This document shows positions 16,814-25,612 of a stretch of DNA of 64,000 bases, piece after piece. Both the position numbers and the translations under genes were made by a program. The stretch is from Aquipuribacter sp051216895. Its GTDB lineage: Bacteria; Actinomycetota; Actinomycetes; Actinomycetales; JBBAYJ01. Positions within the stretch are counted from its first letter, which is position 1. Each line of letters opens with the position of its first letter. The notes below the pieces were generated by a model that saw only the letters and a list, made by a program, of their open reading frames with translations, was not told the DNA's origin and made no database searches. The stretch is taken from assembly GCF_051216895.1 (NCBI RefSeq), contig NZ_JBPKAO010000011.1, positions 89,103-153,102 on the forward strand. Direction: 5' to 3'.

Positions 16814-19800
16814 GTGCGTGACACCGACTCGTCGCACCTCGTCATCCGGCTCCGAGCAGTCGCCTTCGCGTCGGTGCTGGCTGTCCTCGCCAGCACGATG
16901 GTCGTGGCGTCGGGGGCAAGTGCGGCGGCGGAGGCGTGCGCAGCCGGACAGAACACCGTCGCCTGCGAGAACTCCAAGCCGGGGTCCCCCAGCTCGGAGT
17001 GGGACATCGCCGGGGCCGGTGACGAGTCGATCCAGGGGTTCTCCACCGACATCAGCGTCGACCTGGGCCACCGGGTCGACTTCAAGATCGACACCGACGC
17101 CTCGGCGTACACGATCGATGTCTACCGGCTCGGCTGGTACGACGGTGACGGGGCGCGCAAGGTGGCGACGCTCACCCCGTCCGCGCCCCTGCCCCAGCAG
17201 CAGCCGGCCTGTGCGAGCGACCCCAGCACGCTGCTTTACGACTGCGGGACCTGGGCGGTGTCTGCGTCATGGGACGTGCCCTCCGACGCGGTGTCGGGGG
17301 TCTACGTAGCTAGGCCCGCCAGGGCCGACACCGGCGGTGCCAGCCACATCCCGTTCGTCGTCCGCGACAGCACCAGTACGTCCGACATCGTCTTCCAGAC
17401 CTCCGACACCACTTGGCACGCCTACAACCGGTACGGCGGGGCGAACCTCTACAACGGGGCCAACGGGCGAGCGGTCAAGGTGAGCTACAACCGGCCGATC
17501 ACGACCAGGGGGGACGTGGAAGGCCGGGACTACCTGTTTGCCAACGAGTACCCGATGATCCGGTTCCTCGAGCGCAACGGCTACGACATGAGCTACATCA
17601 GCGGGATCGACACCGACCGCCACGGCGACCTGCTGACCAACCACAGGACCTTCCTGTCGGTCGGCCACGACGAGTACTGGTCGGGCGCCCAGCGGGCCAA
17701 CGTGGAGGCTGCCCGCGACCAGGGTGTGAACCTGGCGTTCTTCGCCGGCAACGAGGTCTACTGGCGGACCCGGTACGAGCCCAGCATCGACGGGACCAGC
17801 ACGGACTACCGCACCCTCGTCTGCTACAAGGAGACGTGGTCCGGCGCCAAGACCGACCCGTCCGCCGAGTGGACCGGCACGTGGCGTGACCCCCGCTTCT
17901 CCGGGGGTGGCGGTCGTCCCGAGAACGAGCTCGTGGGCACCGCCTACATGGTCAACGACGCCGACCTCGCGATCAAGGTCCCGGCCGCCGAGGGGCGACT
18001 GCGGTTCTGGCGCGACACGGCCGTCGCGGACCAGGCTCCCGGCAGCGTGGCCACCCTCGCGCCCCACACCCTCGGGTACGAGTCGAACGAGGACCTGGAC
18101 AACGGCTTCCGGCCGGCCGGCCTCGTGCGGCTGTCCGAGACCGTCGGTGACGTCCCCGAGTACCTCCAGGACTACGGGCAGGTGGTCGCCCCCGGGACGA
18201 CGACGCACCACCTGACGACCTACCGCGCACCCAGCGGGGCCCTGGTCTTCTCGGCCGGGACCATCCAGTGGGCCTGGGGGCTGGACACCTACCACGACGG
18301 GGTGGTCGCGCCGGTCGACCGCAGCATGCAGCAGGCCACGGTGAACCTGATGGCCGACATGGGAGCGGTCGCCGACACGCTGATGGACGTCCTGACGGTG
18401 CCCCAGCCGTCGACCGACGAGACCCCAGCCGCCGCGACCATCACGGCACCCGCAGCGGGAACCACCATGCAGAACGGGGACCAGGTGATCGTCACGGGGA
18501 CCGCGTCCGACGTGGGCGGTCGCGTCGCGGCGGTCGAGGTCTCGCTCGACGGGGGCGACACGTGGCACCCGGCGACCGGGCGCGAATCCTGGAGCTACGA
18601 GGGCGTCGTCCACGGCCAGGGGGAGGTGGAGTTGCTCGCCCGGGCCACGGACGACAGCTTCAACCTGCAGCCCGACCCCACGTCGGTCGCCGTGGCCGTG
18701 AGCTGCCCCTGCACGCTGTTCGGGAACGAGGTGCCCTCCGGACCCCCGGCTGCCGACACGTCGGCGACGGAGCTCGGCGTGCGGGTGGTCGTCGAGGAGT
18801 CGGGCTGGATCGAGGCGGTGCGCTTCTACCGCGGGGCCGCCGGCGGCGACAGCTTCCCGGTCACGCTGTGGTCGGAGGACGGCAGCGTGCTGGCGTCCGC
18901 GACGGCCGGGCCAGTGACCGCAGCCGGCTGGGTGACCGTCCCGCTGCCGGCCCCGGTCCGGGTTACCCCGGGGACCGAGGTCGTGGCCTCGTACCACGCC
19001 CCTCAGGGTGGGTACTCCTTCGAGCCCGGCCGCTTCTACTCCCCGGGTGTCCTCGCGCCCCCGTTGCGGGCACCGGCATCGGTCGCCACCGAGGGCAACG
19101 GTGTCTACAAGTCGGGTCGGGGCTTTCCGACCAACAGCTACCAGGCGTCCAGCTACTGGGTGGACGTCGTGTTCACCGACGTCGACTCCATCGCGCCCAC
19201 CGTGTCGACGCAGACTCCGCTCGCAGGCTCCAGCAGCGTCCCGGTGGCCACCCCGGTGACCGTCGAGCTGTCGGAGCCCGTCGACCCCGGCTCGGTCGAG
19301 CTGACCGTGTCCAGCGGTGCGGCGATGGCGGCCGTGGCCGGGACCACGGTGGTCGAGGAGAGCAGGTCGACCGTGCGGTTCACCCCCGCCTCACCGCTCA
19401 GCGAGGGCACGACGTACACCGTGTCGGTCACCGCCACGGACCTGGCCGACAACCCGATGGTCCCGGCGACGTGGACCTTCCGCACCGTTCAGCCCGACCC
19501 GGAGCCGGGGGTGTGCCCGTGCTCGGTCTGGCCGGACTCCTACCGCCCGACGCTGGAGACCTCGGACGACGGGGCCTCGGTCGAGCTCGGCCTGCGGTTC
19601 GTCACCGAGCACGACGGCGAGGTCGTCGGCGTGAGGTTCTTCAAGGGGGTCGGCAACACCGGCACCCACACCGGTTCGCTGTGGTCCGACGGCGGTGCCC
19701 TGCTGGCCCGCGCCACCTTCACCGACGAGTCGTCGACAGGCTGGCAGCAGGTCCAGTTCGACCAGCCCGTGACCGTCGAGGCCGGGGTGCCGTACGTGGT

Positions 19801-21559
19801 GTCCTACCGCGCCCCGCACGGCGGGTACTCCTACGACGCAGCCCTGCTGGAAGCGGGCGAGGTCGTCCGGTCGCCGCTGACGGCGATGTGGCGGGGCGGT
19901 CGCTACACCTACGGCGCCGGGTTCCCGGCCCAGGGGTCTAGCACCAGCTACGCGGTGGACGTGGTCTTCACCCCGGCGCCGGGCGGACCGGTCGTCGGAC
20001 GCACCGTCCCGCAGGACGGTGCGAGCAGCGTCCCGTCCGACCAGGTCCTCTCGGCGCTCCTCGACAGCCCGATCCGCCCGGGGGAGGGCGAGGTCACGCT
20101 GGAGAGCGGTGACGGGGACGTCGTCCCGGGCACCACCTCGGTGGTGGCGTCCAGCCGGACCGTGACCTTCACGCCGGAGGTGGGACTGTCCGCGTCGACG
20201 ACCTACCAGGCCACCCTCACCGAGGTCCGGTCCACGACCGGGGACGTGCTGGCCCCGTACACCTGGTCGTTCACCACCACCGGCACCTGTCCCTGCTCGC
20301 TCTTCGAGACCAGCACCAGGCCCGTCGTCGAGGACACCGGTGACACGGAGGCGGTCGAGCTCGGCGTCCGGGTCGTGCCCGACGTGGCCGGCTCGGTGAG
20401 CGCCGTGCGCTTCTACCAGGCGGGTCGTGCTCCTGGCGCCTACGAGGCCACGCTGTGGTCGGCCGGGGGTGATGCCCTCGCGGTCGGTCAGGTGCAGGTG
20501 GATGCGGCCGGGTGGCACGAGGCCGAGTTCGCCGAGCCGGTCCAGGTGACTCCGGGCCAGGTGTACGTCGCGTCGTACCTGGCTCCCTCCGGGCGCTACC
20601 CCGTCACGAAGTCGACCTTCGCGACCCCGGTGTCGAACGGTCCGCTGTCGTCGGCGCCCGGGGCCAACGGCGTCTACCGCTACGGCGGGGGGTTCCCGAC
20701 GCAGGGGGCGCCCAACGCGTCCAGCTACCTCGTCGACGTCGTCTTCGTCGCCGGTGAGGCTCCTCCGGTGGTCGAGGGGGTGCGGGTGAGCGGCGTCGAC
20801 CCCGTGGCCGGGGCCGGCACGGTACCGGTGGACCGTCCGGTCACCGTGTCCTTGTCCGAGCCTGTCCTGCCGTCCCAGGTGGCCATCGGCCTCAGCAGCG
20901 GGGGCGCGGCGGTGCCGGGGACCGTGGAGGCGGTCGACGCGCAGACCGTGCGGTTCGTCCCGGCCGCGGCGCTGGCGCCCTCGACGCAGTACCAGGCCAG
21001 CGTCAACGTGTCGGCCGTCGCCGGCGGACCCCCGTCCGACGAGCTCGCCTGGTCGTTCATGACCGCATCGGCACCCGGGACACCGGGACAGTGCCCGTGC
21101 AGCGTCTGGGACGACGGCACGGTCCCGGCGGTCGCATCCGTGGACGACCCCGGTTCGGTCGAGCTCGGCATGCGGTTCTCGCTCGACGCCCCGGTCCGGG
21201 CCACGGCCGTCCGCTTCTACCGCGGTCCGGCGAACTCCGCCCCGCAGTCCGTCTCGCTGTGGTCGCAGAGCGGTGACCTGCTGGCCACCGCTCCGGCCAC
21301 CGGGCTGAGCAGCAGCGGTTGGCAGACCGTCGCGTTGGCGACGCCGGCCCTGCTGTCGACGGGCCAGACGTACACCGTCTCCTACCGGGCCGGCCAGGGC
21401 GGGTACTCCTACAGCGCCAGCACGTTCGCGTCCGGGTCGGTCGTCGTGCCTCCCCTGTACGCCGACGGCGCCGTCTACACCTACGGCAGCGGTGCGCCGA
21501 CGGCGCAGTCCGGCGCCAACTACTGGGTGGACGTCGTGGTCGAACGTGTCACGGGCTGA
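16814..21559 (+). CDS. giant secreted protein: N,N-dimethylformamidase-like domain, Ig-like domains and four DUF4082 modules
   Basis: I start this 1581-residue protein at GTG 16814, which has GGAGG five bases upstream and gives a signal peptide ending near SGASAAAEA. Residues of about 45-540 resemble the large subunit of N,N-dimethylformamidase (FLERNGYDMSYISGIDTD, LSVGHDEYWSGAQR, NEVYWRTRYEPS). An Ig-like domain follows at about 545-620. Then come four DUF4082 modules, each opening with CPC[ST]-[LV]-[FW] at about 631, 901, 1159 and 1427, alternating with three SbsA-type Ig-like domains. The spacing of 258-270 residues is regular. No partner small subunit is nearby, so dimethylformamide hydrolysis is unlikely. 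A surface or matrix role in the polysaccharide locus is inferred. Confidence 0.85.
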   Translation: MRDTDSSHLVIRLRAVAFASVLAVLASTMVVASGASAAAEACAAGQNTVACENSKPGSPSSEWDIAGAGDESIQGFSTDISVDLGHRVDFKIDTDASAYTIDVYRLGWYDGDGARKVATLTPSAPLPQQQPACASDPSTLLYDCGTWAVSASWDVPSDAVSGVYVARPARADTGGASHIPFVVRDSTSTSDIVFQTSDTTWHAYNRYGGANLYNGANGRAVKVSYNRPITTRGDVEGRDYLFANEYPMIRFLERNGYDMSYISGIDTDRHGDLLTNHRTFLSVGHDEYWSGAQRANVEAARDQGVNLAFFAGNEVYWRTRYEPSIDGTSTDYRTLVCYKETWSGAKTDPSAEWTGTWRDPRFSGGGGRPENELVGTAYMVNDADLAIKVPAAEGRLRFWRDTAVADQAPGSVATLAPHTLGYESNEDLDNGFRPAGLVRLSETVGDVPEYLQDYGQVVAPGTTTHHLTTYRAPSGALVFSAGTIQWAWGLDTYHDGVVAPVDRSMQQATVNLMADMGAVADTLMDVLTVPQPSTDETPAAATITAPAAGTTMQNGDQVIVTGTASDVGGRVAAVEVSLDGGDTWHPATGRESWSYEGVVHGQGEVELLARATDDSFNLQPDPTSVAVAVSCPCTLFGNEVPSGPPAADTSATELGVRVVVEESGWIEAVRFYRGAAGGDSFPVTLWSEDGSVLASATAGPVTAAGWVTVPLPAPVRVTPGTEVVASYHAPQGGYSFEPGRFYSPGVLAPPLRAPASVATEGNGVYKSGRGFPTNSYQASSYWVDVVFTDVDSIAPTVSTQTPLAGSSSVPVATPVTVELSEPVDPGSVELTVSSGAAMAAVAGTTVVEESRSTVRFTPASPLSEGTTYTVSVTATDLADNPMVPATWTFRTVQPDPEPGVCPCSVWPDSYRPTLETSDDGASVELGLRFVTEHDGEVVGVRFFKGVGNTGTHTGSLWSDGGALLARATFTDESSTGWQQVQFDQPVTVEAGVPYVVSYRAPHGGYSYDAALLEAGEVVRSPLTAMWRGGRYTYGAGFPAQGSSTSYAVDVVFTPAPGGPVVGRTVPQDGASSVPSDQVLSALLDSPIRPGEGEVTLESGDGDVVPGTTSVVASSRTVTFTPEVGLSASTTYQATLTEVRSTTGDVLAPYTWSFTTTGTCPCSLFETSTRPVVEDTGDTEAVELGVRVVPDVAGSVSAVRFYQAGRAPGAYEATLWSAGGDALAVGQVQVDAAGWHEAEFAEPVQVTPGQVYVASYLAPSGRYPVTKSTFATPVSNGPLSSAPGANGVYRYGGGFPTQGAPNASSYLVDVVFVAGEAPPVVEGVRVSGVDPVAGAGTVPVDRPVTVSLSEPVLPSQVAIGLSSGGAAVPGTVEAVDAQTVRFVPAAALAPSTQYQASVNVSAVAGGPPSDELAWSFMTASAPGTPGQCPCSVWDDGTVPAVASVDDPGSVELGMRFSLDAPVRATAVRFYRGPANSAPQSVSLWSQSGDLLATAPATGLSSSGWQTVALATPALLSTGQTYTVSYRAGQGGYSYSASTFASGSVVVPPLYADGAVYTYGSGAPTAQSGANYWVDVVVERVTG

Positions 21560-21639
21560 CCACCCCGACGCGCGACCGGCTCCACCCACGCGGAAGCCAC
21601 CCCGCGGGGGGGCGCGCCGTGCTCCAATTGCTCTGGGCA

Positions 21640-21665
21640 GCCCGGCGCCCGCCCCGGGGCCGGGC
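21640..21665 (+). terminator. GC-rich hairpin before the amino-sugar operon
   Basis: GCCCGGC (21640-21646) pairs with GCCGGGC (21659-21665); the 12-base interior is also GC rich. It lies 80 bases after the DUF4082 gene stop, in the 162-base gap before the Gfo/Idh gene. There is no T tract. Confidence 0.3.
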
Positions 21666-21721
21666 GACGTCCGCGAGGCGCCGTTCGACCTGCCCGCATC
21701 CGACCGACGAGAGGCATCGAC

Positions 21722-22795
21722 GTGGTTCTGAGGGTGGCAGTCATCGGGGCCGGCTACTGGGGTCCCAACCTCGTCCGCAACTTTGACCGGAGCCCGAGCT
21801 GGGAGCTGGCCGCGATCTGCGACCTGGACGCCGAGCGGGCGGCCGCTGTGGCGGGATCGCGACCGGACGTCCGGGTCCACACGTCCGTGGCGGACCTGCT
21901 AGAGCAGGAGGCACTGGACGCGGTGGCCATCGCGACGCCGGCCGGGACGCACCGGACGATAGCCCTGCAGGCGATGGCGGCGGGCAAGCACGTGCTTGTG
22001 GAGAAGCCGCTCGCGAGCAGCCGTGCGGACGCCCTGGAGATGACGAGGGTCGCCGACGAGCGGGGCCTCGTCCTCATGTGCGACCACACCTACTGCTACA
22101 CCCCGGCTGTCCAGCGGATCGGGGAGATGATCGCCGACGGCGTCGTCGGTGACGTGCTCTTCGTGGACTCGGTCCGCATCAACCTCGGGCTCGTCCAGCC
22201 CGACGTGAACGTCATGTGGGACCTCGCACCCCACGACCTGTCCATCCTCGACTTCATCCTCCCCGGCGGCCTGCGGCCGGTCTCCGTGGCGGCCCAGGGG
22301 GCCGATCCCCTGGGGGCCGGGAAGGAGTGCGTGGGCTACCTGGCCATGCCCCTTGCCGACGGTGCGATGGCGCACGTGCACGTCAACTGGCTCAGCCCGA
22401 CCAAGATCCGTCAGATGGTGATCGGCGGCAGCAAGCGGACGATCGTGTGGGACGACCTCAACCCCCAGCAGCGGCTGTCGGTCTACGACCGTGGCGTGGA
22501 CCTGCTCAGCCAGAGCGCAGCCGGCACGGACCGGACCTCCGCCACGATCTCCTACCGGCTCGGGGACATGCACGCGCCTTCGCTGCCGGAGCGGGAGGCC
22601 CTGGCCGCCGTCGTCGAGGAGCTCGCCGCGGCGATCACGGGTGCGCGTGACGCGCGGACCGACGGTCACGCCGGGCTCCGGGTCCTCGAGGTGCTGGAGG
22701 CCGCCGACCGCAGCCTGGCCGAGGGTGGCCGGCAGGTCCGCACTGCGGAGCTGCACTCGGTGTCCGGGTCCGGCGCGACCGGGGTCGACCGGTGA
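21722..22795 (+). CDS. Gfo/Idh/MocA-family sugar-nucleotide dehydrogenase
   Basis: This 357-residue enzyme opens with the NAD motif VAVIGAGYWGPNLVRNF and continues with KHVLVEKPLASS, whose EKP is the hallmark of the family. Members such as WlbA oxidise C3 of UDP-linked N-acetyl sugars, giving the 3-keto substrate for a DegT aminotransferase. That pairing is present here (27126-28271). The GTG start has GAGAGG upstream. It is the first gene of an eight-gene run in which every junction overlaps by 1-4 bases. The exact substrate is inferred from context. Confidence 0.87.
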   Translation: MVLRVAVIGAGYWGPNLVRNFDRSPSWELAAICDLDAERAAAVAGSRPDVRVHTSVADLLEQEALDAVAIATPAGTHRTIALQAMAAGKHVLVEKPLASSRADALEMTRVADERGLVLMCDHTYCYTPAVQRIGEMIADGVVGDVLFVDSVRINLGLVQPDVNVMWDLAPHDLSILDFILPGGLRPVSVAAQGADPLGAGKECVGYLAMPLADGAMAHVHVNWLSPTKIRQMVIGGSKRTIVWDDLNPQQRLSVYDRGVDLLSQSAAGTDRTSATISYRLGDMHAPSLPEREALAAVVEELAAAITGARDARTDGHAGLRVLEVLEAADRSLAEGGRQVRTAELHSVSGSGATGVDR

Positions 22796-23820
22796 ACGGG
22801 CTGAGCGGGGCCACGGTCCTGGTGACCGGAGGCGCCGGGTTCATCGGCAGCCACGTCGTCGACCGGTTGCTGGCCGACGACGTCCGGGCCGTCCGTGTGC
22901 TCGACAACCTGGTGAACGGCTCGGCCGAGAACCTGGCGCACCACTCGGGTGACCCCCGCCTGGACCTGGTGGTCGCCGACCTGCGGCACGACGAGACCCG
23001 GGAGCGGGTGACCGCAGGCTGCGACGTCGTCCTCCACCTGGCCTGCCTCGGCGTGCGCCACAGCCTGCACGACCCGATGGAGAACCACGGCGTCAACGCC
23101 GAGGGCACCCTGCTGCTCCTGGAGTCCGCTCGCAGGGCGGAGGTGGGACGCCTCGTCTACGTCAGCACGAGCGAGGTGTTCGGTACCGCCCAGTACGCCC
23201 CGATGGACGAGGTCCATCCCACGTGGCCCGAGACCGTGTACGGCGGGAGCAAGCTGGCCGGCGAGGCCTACGCCCGGGCCTACCACCGCACCCACGGCAT
23301 GGACACCGTCGTGGTCAGGCCGTTCAACACCTACGGCCCACGGAGCCACTACGAGGGGGACAGCGGCGAGGTCCTGCCGCGCACCGTCGTCCGCGTGCTG
23401 GCCGGTGAGCGCCCCCTGGTCTACGGCGACGGGGAGCAGACCCGCGACCTCATGTTCGTCACGGACACCGCCGCCCTGCTGACGCGGATAGCCTCGGCCG
23501 ACGGGGTGGCGGGCACGACCATCAACCTCGGGTCCGGCAGCGAGGTGTCGGTGCTGCAGATGTGCGACGCGGTCGCGTCGGCCGCGGGTCGGCCCGACCT
23601 CACCCCGGTCCACCTGGAGCCGCGCCCGGGTGACGTCCGTCGTCTCATCGGGGACCCCACCCTCGCGCGCCGGCTGACCGGCCTCGTGCCGGAGGTCTCG
23701 TTCCAGGAGGGGGTGGTGGAGCTCGTGGAGTGGATCAGGTCGCGACCGCAGACCCCTGCGGAGCTGCTCGCGCGGGTGAGCGACCGCAACTGGCTCGTTG
23801 CTCAGGAGACGCAGCGCTGA
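22792..23820 (+). CDS. NAD-dependent epimerase/dehydratase (UDP-glucose 4-epimerase-like)
   Basis: The 342-residue extended SDR has TGGAGFIGSHVVDRLL at the N-terminus, the STSEVFG catalytic Ser/Thr region and a Tyr-x3-Lys in VYGGSKLAGE. RPFNTYGPR is also typical. It may epimerise C4 or dehydrate a UDP-linked sugar; the motifs do not separate these. The GTG overlaps the previous TGA. The aminotransferase and acetyltransferase genes that follow suggest it prepares a keto or epimeric amino-sugar precursor. Confidence 0.86.
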   Translation: MNGLSGATVLVTGGAGFIGSHVVDRLLADDVRAVRVLDNLVNGSAENLAHHSGDPRLDLVVADLRHDETRERVTAGCDVVLHLACLGVRHSLHDPMENHGVNAEGTLLLLESARRAEVGRLVYVSTSEVFGTAQYAPMDEVHPTWPETVYGGSKLAGEAYARAYHRTHGMDTVVVRPFNTYGPRSHYEGDSGEVLPRTVVRVLAGERPLVYGDGEQTRDLMFVTDTAALLTRIASADGVAGTTINLGSGSEVSVLQMCDAVASAAGRPDLTPVHLEPRPGDVRRLIGDPTLARRLTGLVPEVSFQEGVVELVEWIRSRPQTPAELLARVSDRNWLVAQETQR

Positions 23821-24959
23821 TGTCCCGCATCAACGTGATGCAGCCGTGGCTCGGGGCGGAGGAGGTGGCGGCCCTCACCGAGGTCATCGAGTCCGGCTGG
23901 GTGGCTCAGGGACCGCGGGTCGCCGCGTTCGAGGCCGCCTTCGCCGCACGCATGCAGGCGGAGCACGCAGTGGCCGTCTCCAGCTGCACAACGGCCTTGC
24001 ACCTGGCGCTGCACGTGGCGGGCATCGGGCCGGGCGACGACGTCGTGGTCCCGTCGTTCTCCTTCATCGCCACCGCGAACGCGGTCGTGCACGCCGGGGC
24101 TCGACCCGTGTTCGCCGACGTCGACCGGAGCACCGGAGACGTTACCGCCGAGACGGTCGAGGCTGCGCTCACCCCGGCCACGCGCGCGGTGATCGTCGTC
24201 GACCAGGGGGGCGTGCCGGTCGACCTCGCTGCCGTCCGGAACCTGTGCGACCCCCGTGGCATCGTCGTGGTGGAGGACTCCGCCTGCGGCGCCGGTTCGC
24301 AGTACCGGGGTCGGCCGGTCGGAGCAGGGGCGGAGCTGGTGGCCTGGTCCTTCCACCCTCGCAAGATCCTGACCACGGGGGAGGGGGGGATGATCACCAC
24401 CTCCCGACAGGACTGGGCGGACCGGGCGCGCCGGCTGCGGGAGCACGCCACCAGTGCGAGTGCCGTCTCACGTCACGCCAGCCTGCTGGCGCCGGCCGAG
24501 GAGTACCTGGAGGTGGGGTTCAACTTCCGGATGACCGACCTGCAGGCGGCGGTGGGCATCGTGCAGCTCGGGCGCCTCGACGAGATCGTGGCACGGCGTC
24601 GGGAGATCGGCGCCCGGTACCAGAATGTCGTCGCCGGCGTCGAGGGTCTGCGGGCGGTCCAGGACCCGCCGTGGGGCCGTTGCAACTACCAGTCCTTCTG
24701 GGTGGAGGTCGGGGCCGGCTACCCGCTCGACCGCGAGGGCCTGCTGGAGGCCCTGGCCCGGTCCGAGATCTCGGCCAGGCGCGGCATCATGGCGGCCCAC
24801 CACCAGCCCGCCTACGCGCACAACCGGGACGACGTCCTGCCGGTCACCGACCACCTGAACGCGACCACGTTGATCCTCCCGGTCTACCACCAGATGTCCG
24901 AGCCGGATCTCGAGCGGGTCCTCGACGTCGTCAGGCACGCCGGCCGGGTGCCCGCATGA
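23820..24959 (+). CDS. DegT/DnrJ/EryC1-family sugar aminotransferase (first copy)
   Basis: This 379-residue PLP enzyme has the order typical of the family: SSCTTALHLAL, PSFSFIATANAV, VVEDSACGAGSQY and the PLP-lysine region FHPRKILTTGEGG. It starts at the ATG sharing one base with the previous stop (TGATG). It is directly followed by a PglD/NeuD-like acetyltransferase, the arrangement seen when a 4-amino sugar is made and then N-acetylated. The amino donor is usually glutamate. Position of amination is inferred, not read. Confidence 0.88.
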   Translation: MSRINVMQPWLGAEEVAALTEVIESGWVAQGPRVAAFEAAFAARMQAEHAVAVSSCTTALHLALHVAGIGPGDDVVVPSFSFIATANAVVHAGARPVFADVDRSTGDVTAETVEAALTPATRAVIVVDQGGVPVDLAAVRNLCDPRGIVVVEDSACGAGSQYRGRPVGAGAELVAWSFHPRKILTTGEGGMITTSRQDWADRARRLREHATSASAVSRHASLLAPAEEYLEVGFNFRMTDLQAAVGIVQLGRLDEIVARRREIGARYQNVVAGVEGLRAVQDPPWGRCNYQSFWVEVGAGYPLDREGLLEALARSEISARRGIMAAHHQPAYAHNRDDVLPVTDHLNATTLILPVYHQMSEPDLERVLDVVRHAGRVPA

Positions 24960-25612
24960 AGTCCCCCGTCGTGCTGGTCGCCGCCGGGGGCCTCGCGGCG
25001 GAGGCGGTCGAGGCCATGCGCGCCGGGGACCGGTGGGAACCCGTCGCGGTGCTGGACGACGACCTCGGTCGGGCGGGTGACGACGTGTGCGGCGTCGCCG
25101 TCGTCGGCGGTCTGGACCGCCTGGCCGATCATCCCGGGGCCGCCGTGGTCGTCTGCGCGGGCCGGGGCGCCACCCGGGCCGCGCTGGTCGAGCGGCTGCG
25201 CGGGCACGCGGACGGACCGCCGCGCTACGCCACGGTCGTCCATCCCGACGTCCGGGTGCCGGAGTCGGTCCGGGTGGGGCAGGGGTCCATCCTGCTGGCG
25301 GGGGTCGTCCTCACCGCCCGGGTGCAGGTGGGTGAGCACGTGGTCGTGATGCCGGGGGCCGTCCTGACCCACGACGACGTCGTGGACGACTTCGCCACGC
25401 TGTGCGCCGGGGTGCTGCTCGGCGGGCACGTACGCATCGGGGCCCGGGCCTACCTGGGGATGGGCTCGGCCGTGAGGGAGCGGAGCTGTGTCGGGGCCGA
25501 CGCGACCGTGGGCATGGGGGCCGCAGTGCTGGGGGACGTCGCCCCGGGGACGACGGCGATCGGGGTCCCGGCGCGCGAGCGAGAAGGCGTGTCGAGCGGA
25601 GTCCACGGGTGA
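24956..25612 (+). CDS. PglD/NeuD-like sugar acyltransferase with left-handed beta-helix
   Basis: The 218-residue protein has an N-terminal Rossmann-like sugar-nucleotide domain (about 5-85, VLVAAGGLAAEAVEAM) and a C-terminal hexapeptide-repeat domain (about 95-210). The latter ends in GDVAPGTTAIGVPAR, as in PglD and NeuD. These enzymes acetylate an amino sugar nucleotide using acetyl-CoA. Its ATG overlaps the aminotransferase stop (ATGA), which supports the aminotransferase product as its substrate. Confidence 0.88.
   Translation: MKSPVVLVAAGGLAAEAVEAMRAGDRWEPVAVLDDDLGRAGDDVCGVAVVGGLDRLADHPGAAVVVCAGRGATRAALVERLRGHADGPPRYATVVHPDVRVPESVRVGQGSILLAGVVLTARVQVGEHVVVMPGAVLTHDDVVDDFATLCAGVLLGGHVRIGARAYLGMGSAVRERSCVGADATVGMGAAVLGDVAPGTTAIGVPAREREGVSSGVHG

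Noticed and set aside
16814..18700. Annotation as true N,N-dimethylformamidase
   Set aside because: It is secreted, lacks the small subunit, and sits in a polysaccharide locus; only fold-level similarity is supported.
19391..21880. Minus-strand open frame of 829 codons opposite the giant DUF4082 protein
   Set aside because: Composition is Arg/Gly rich with no motif, and the plus-strand frame has clear domains and a signal peptide.
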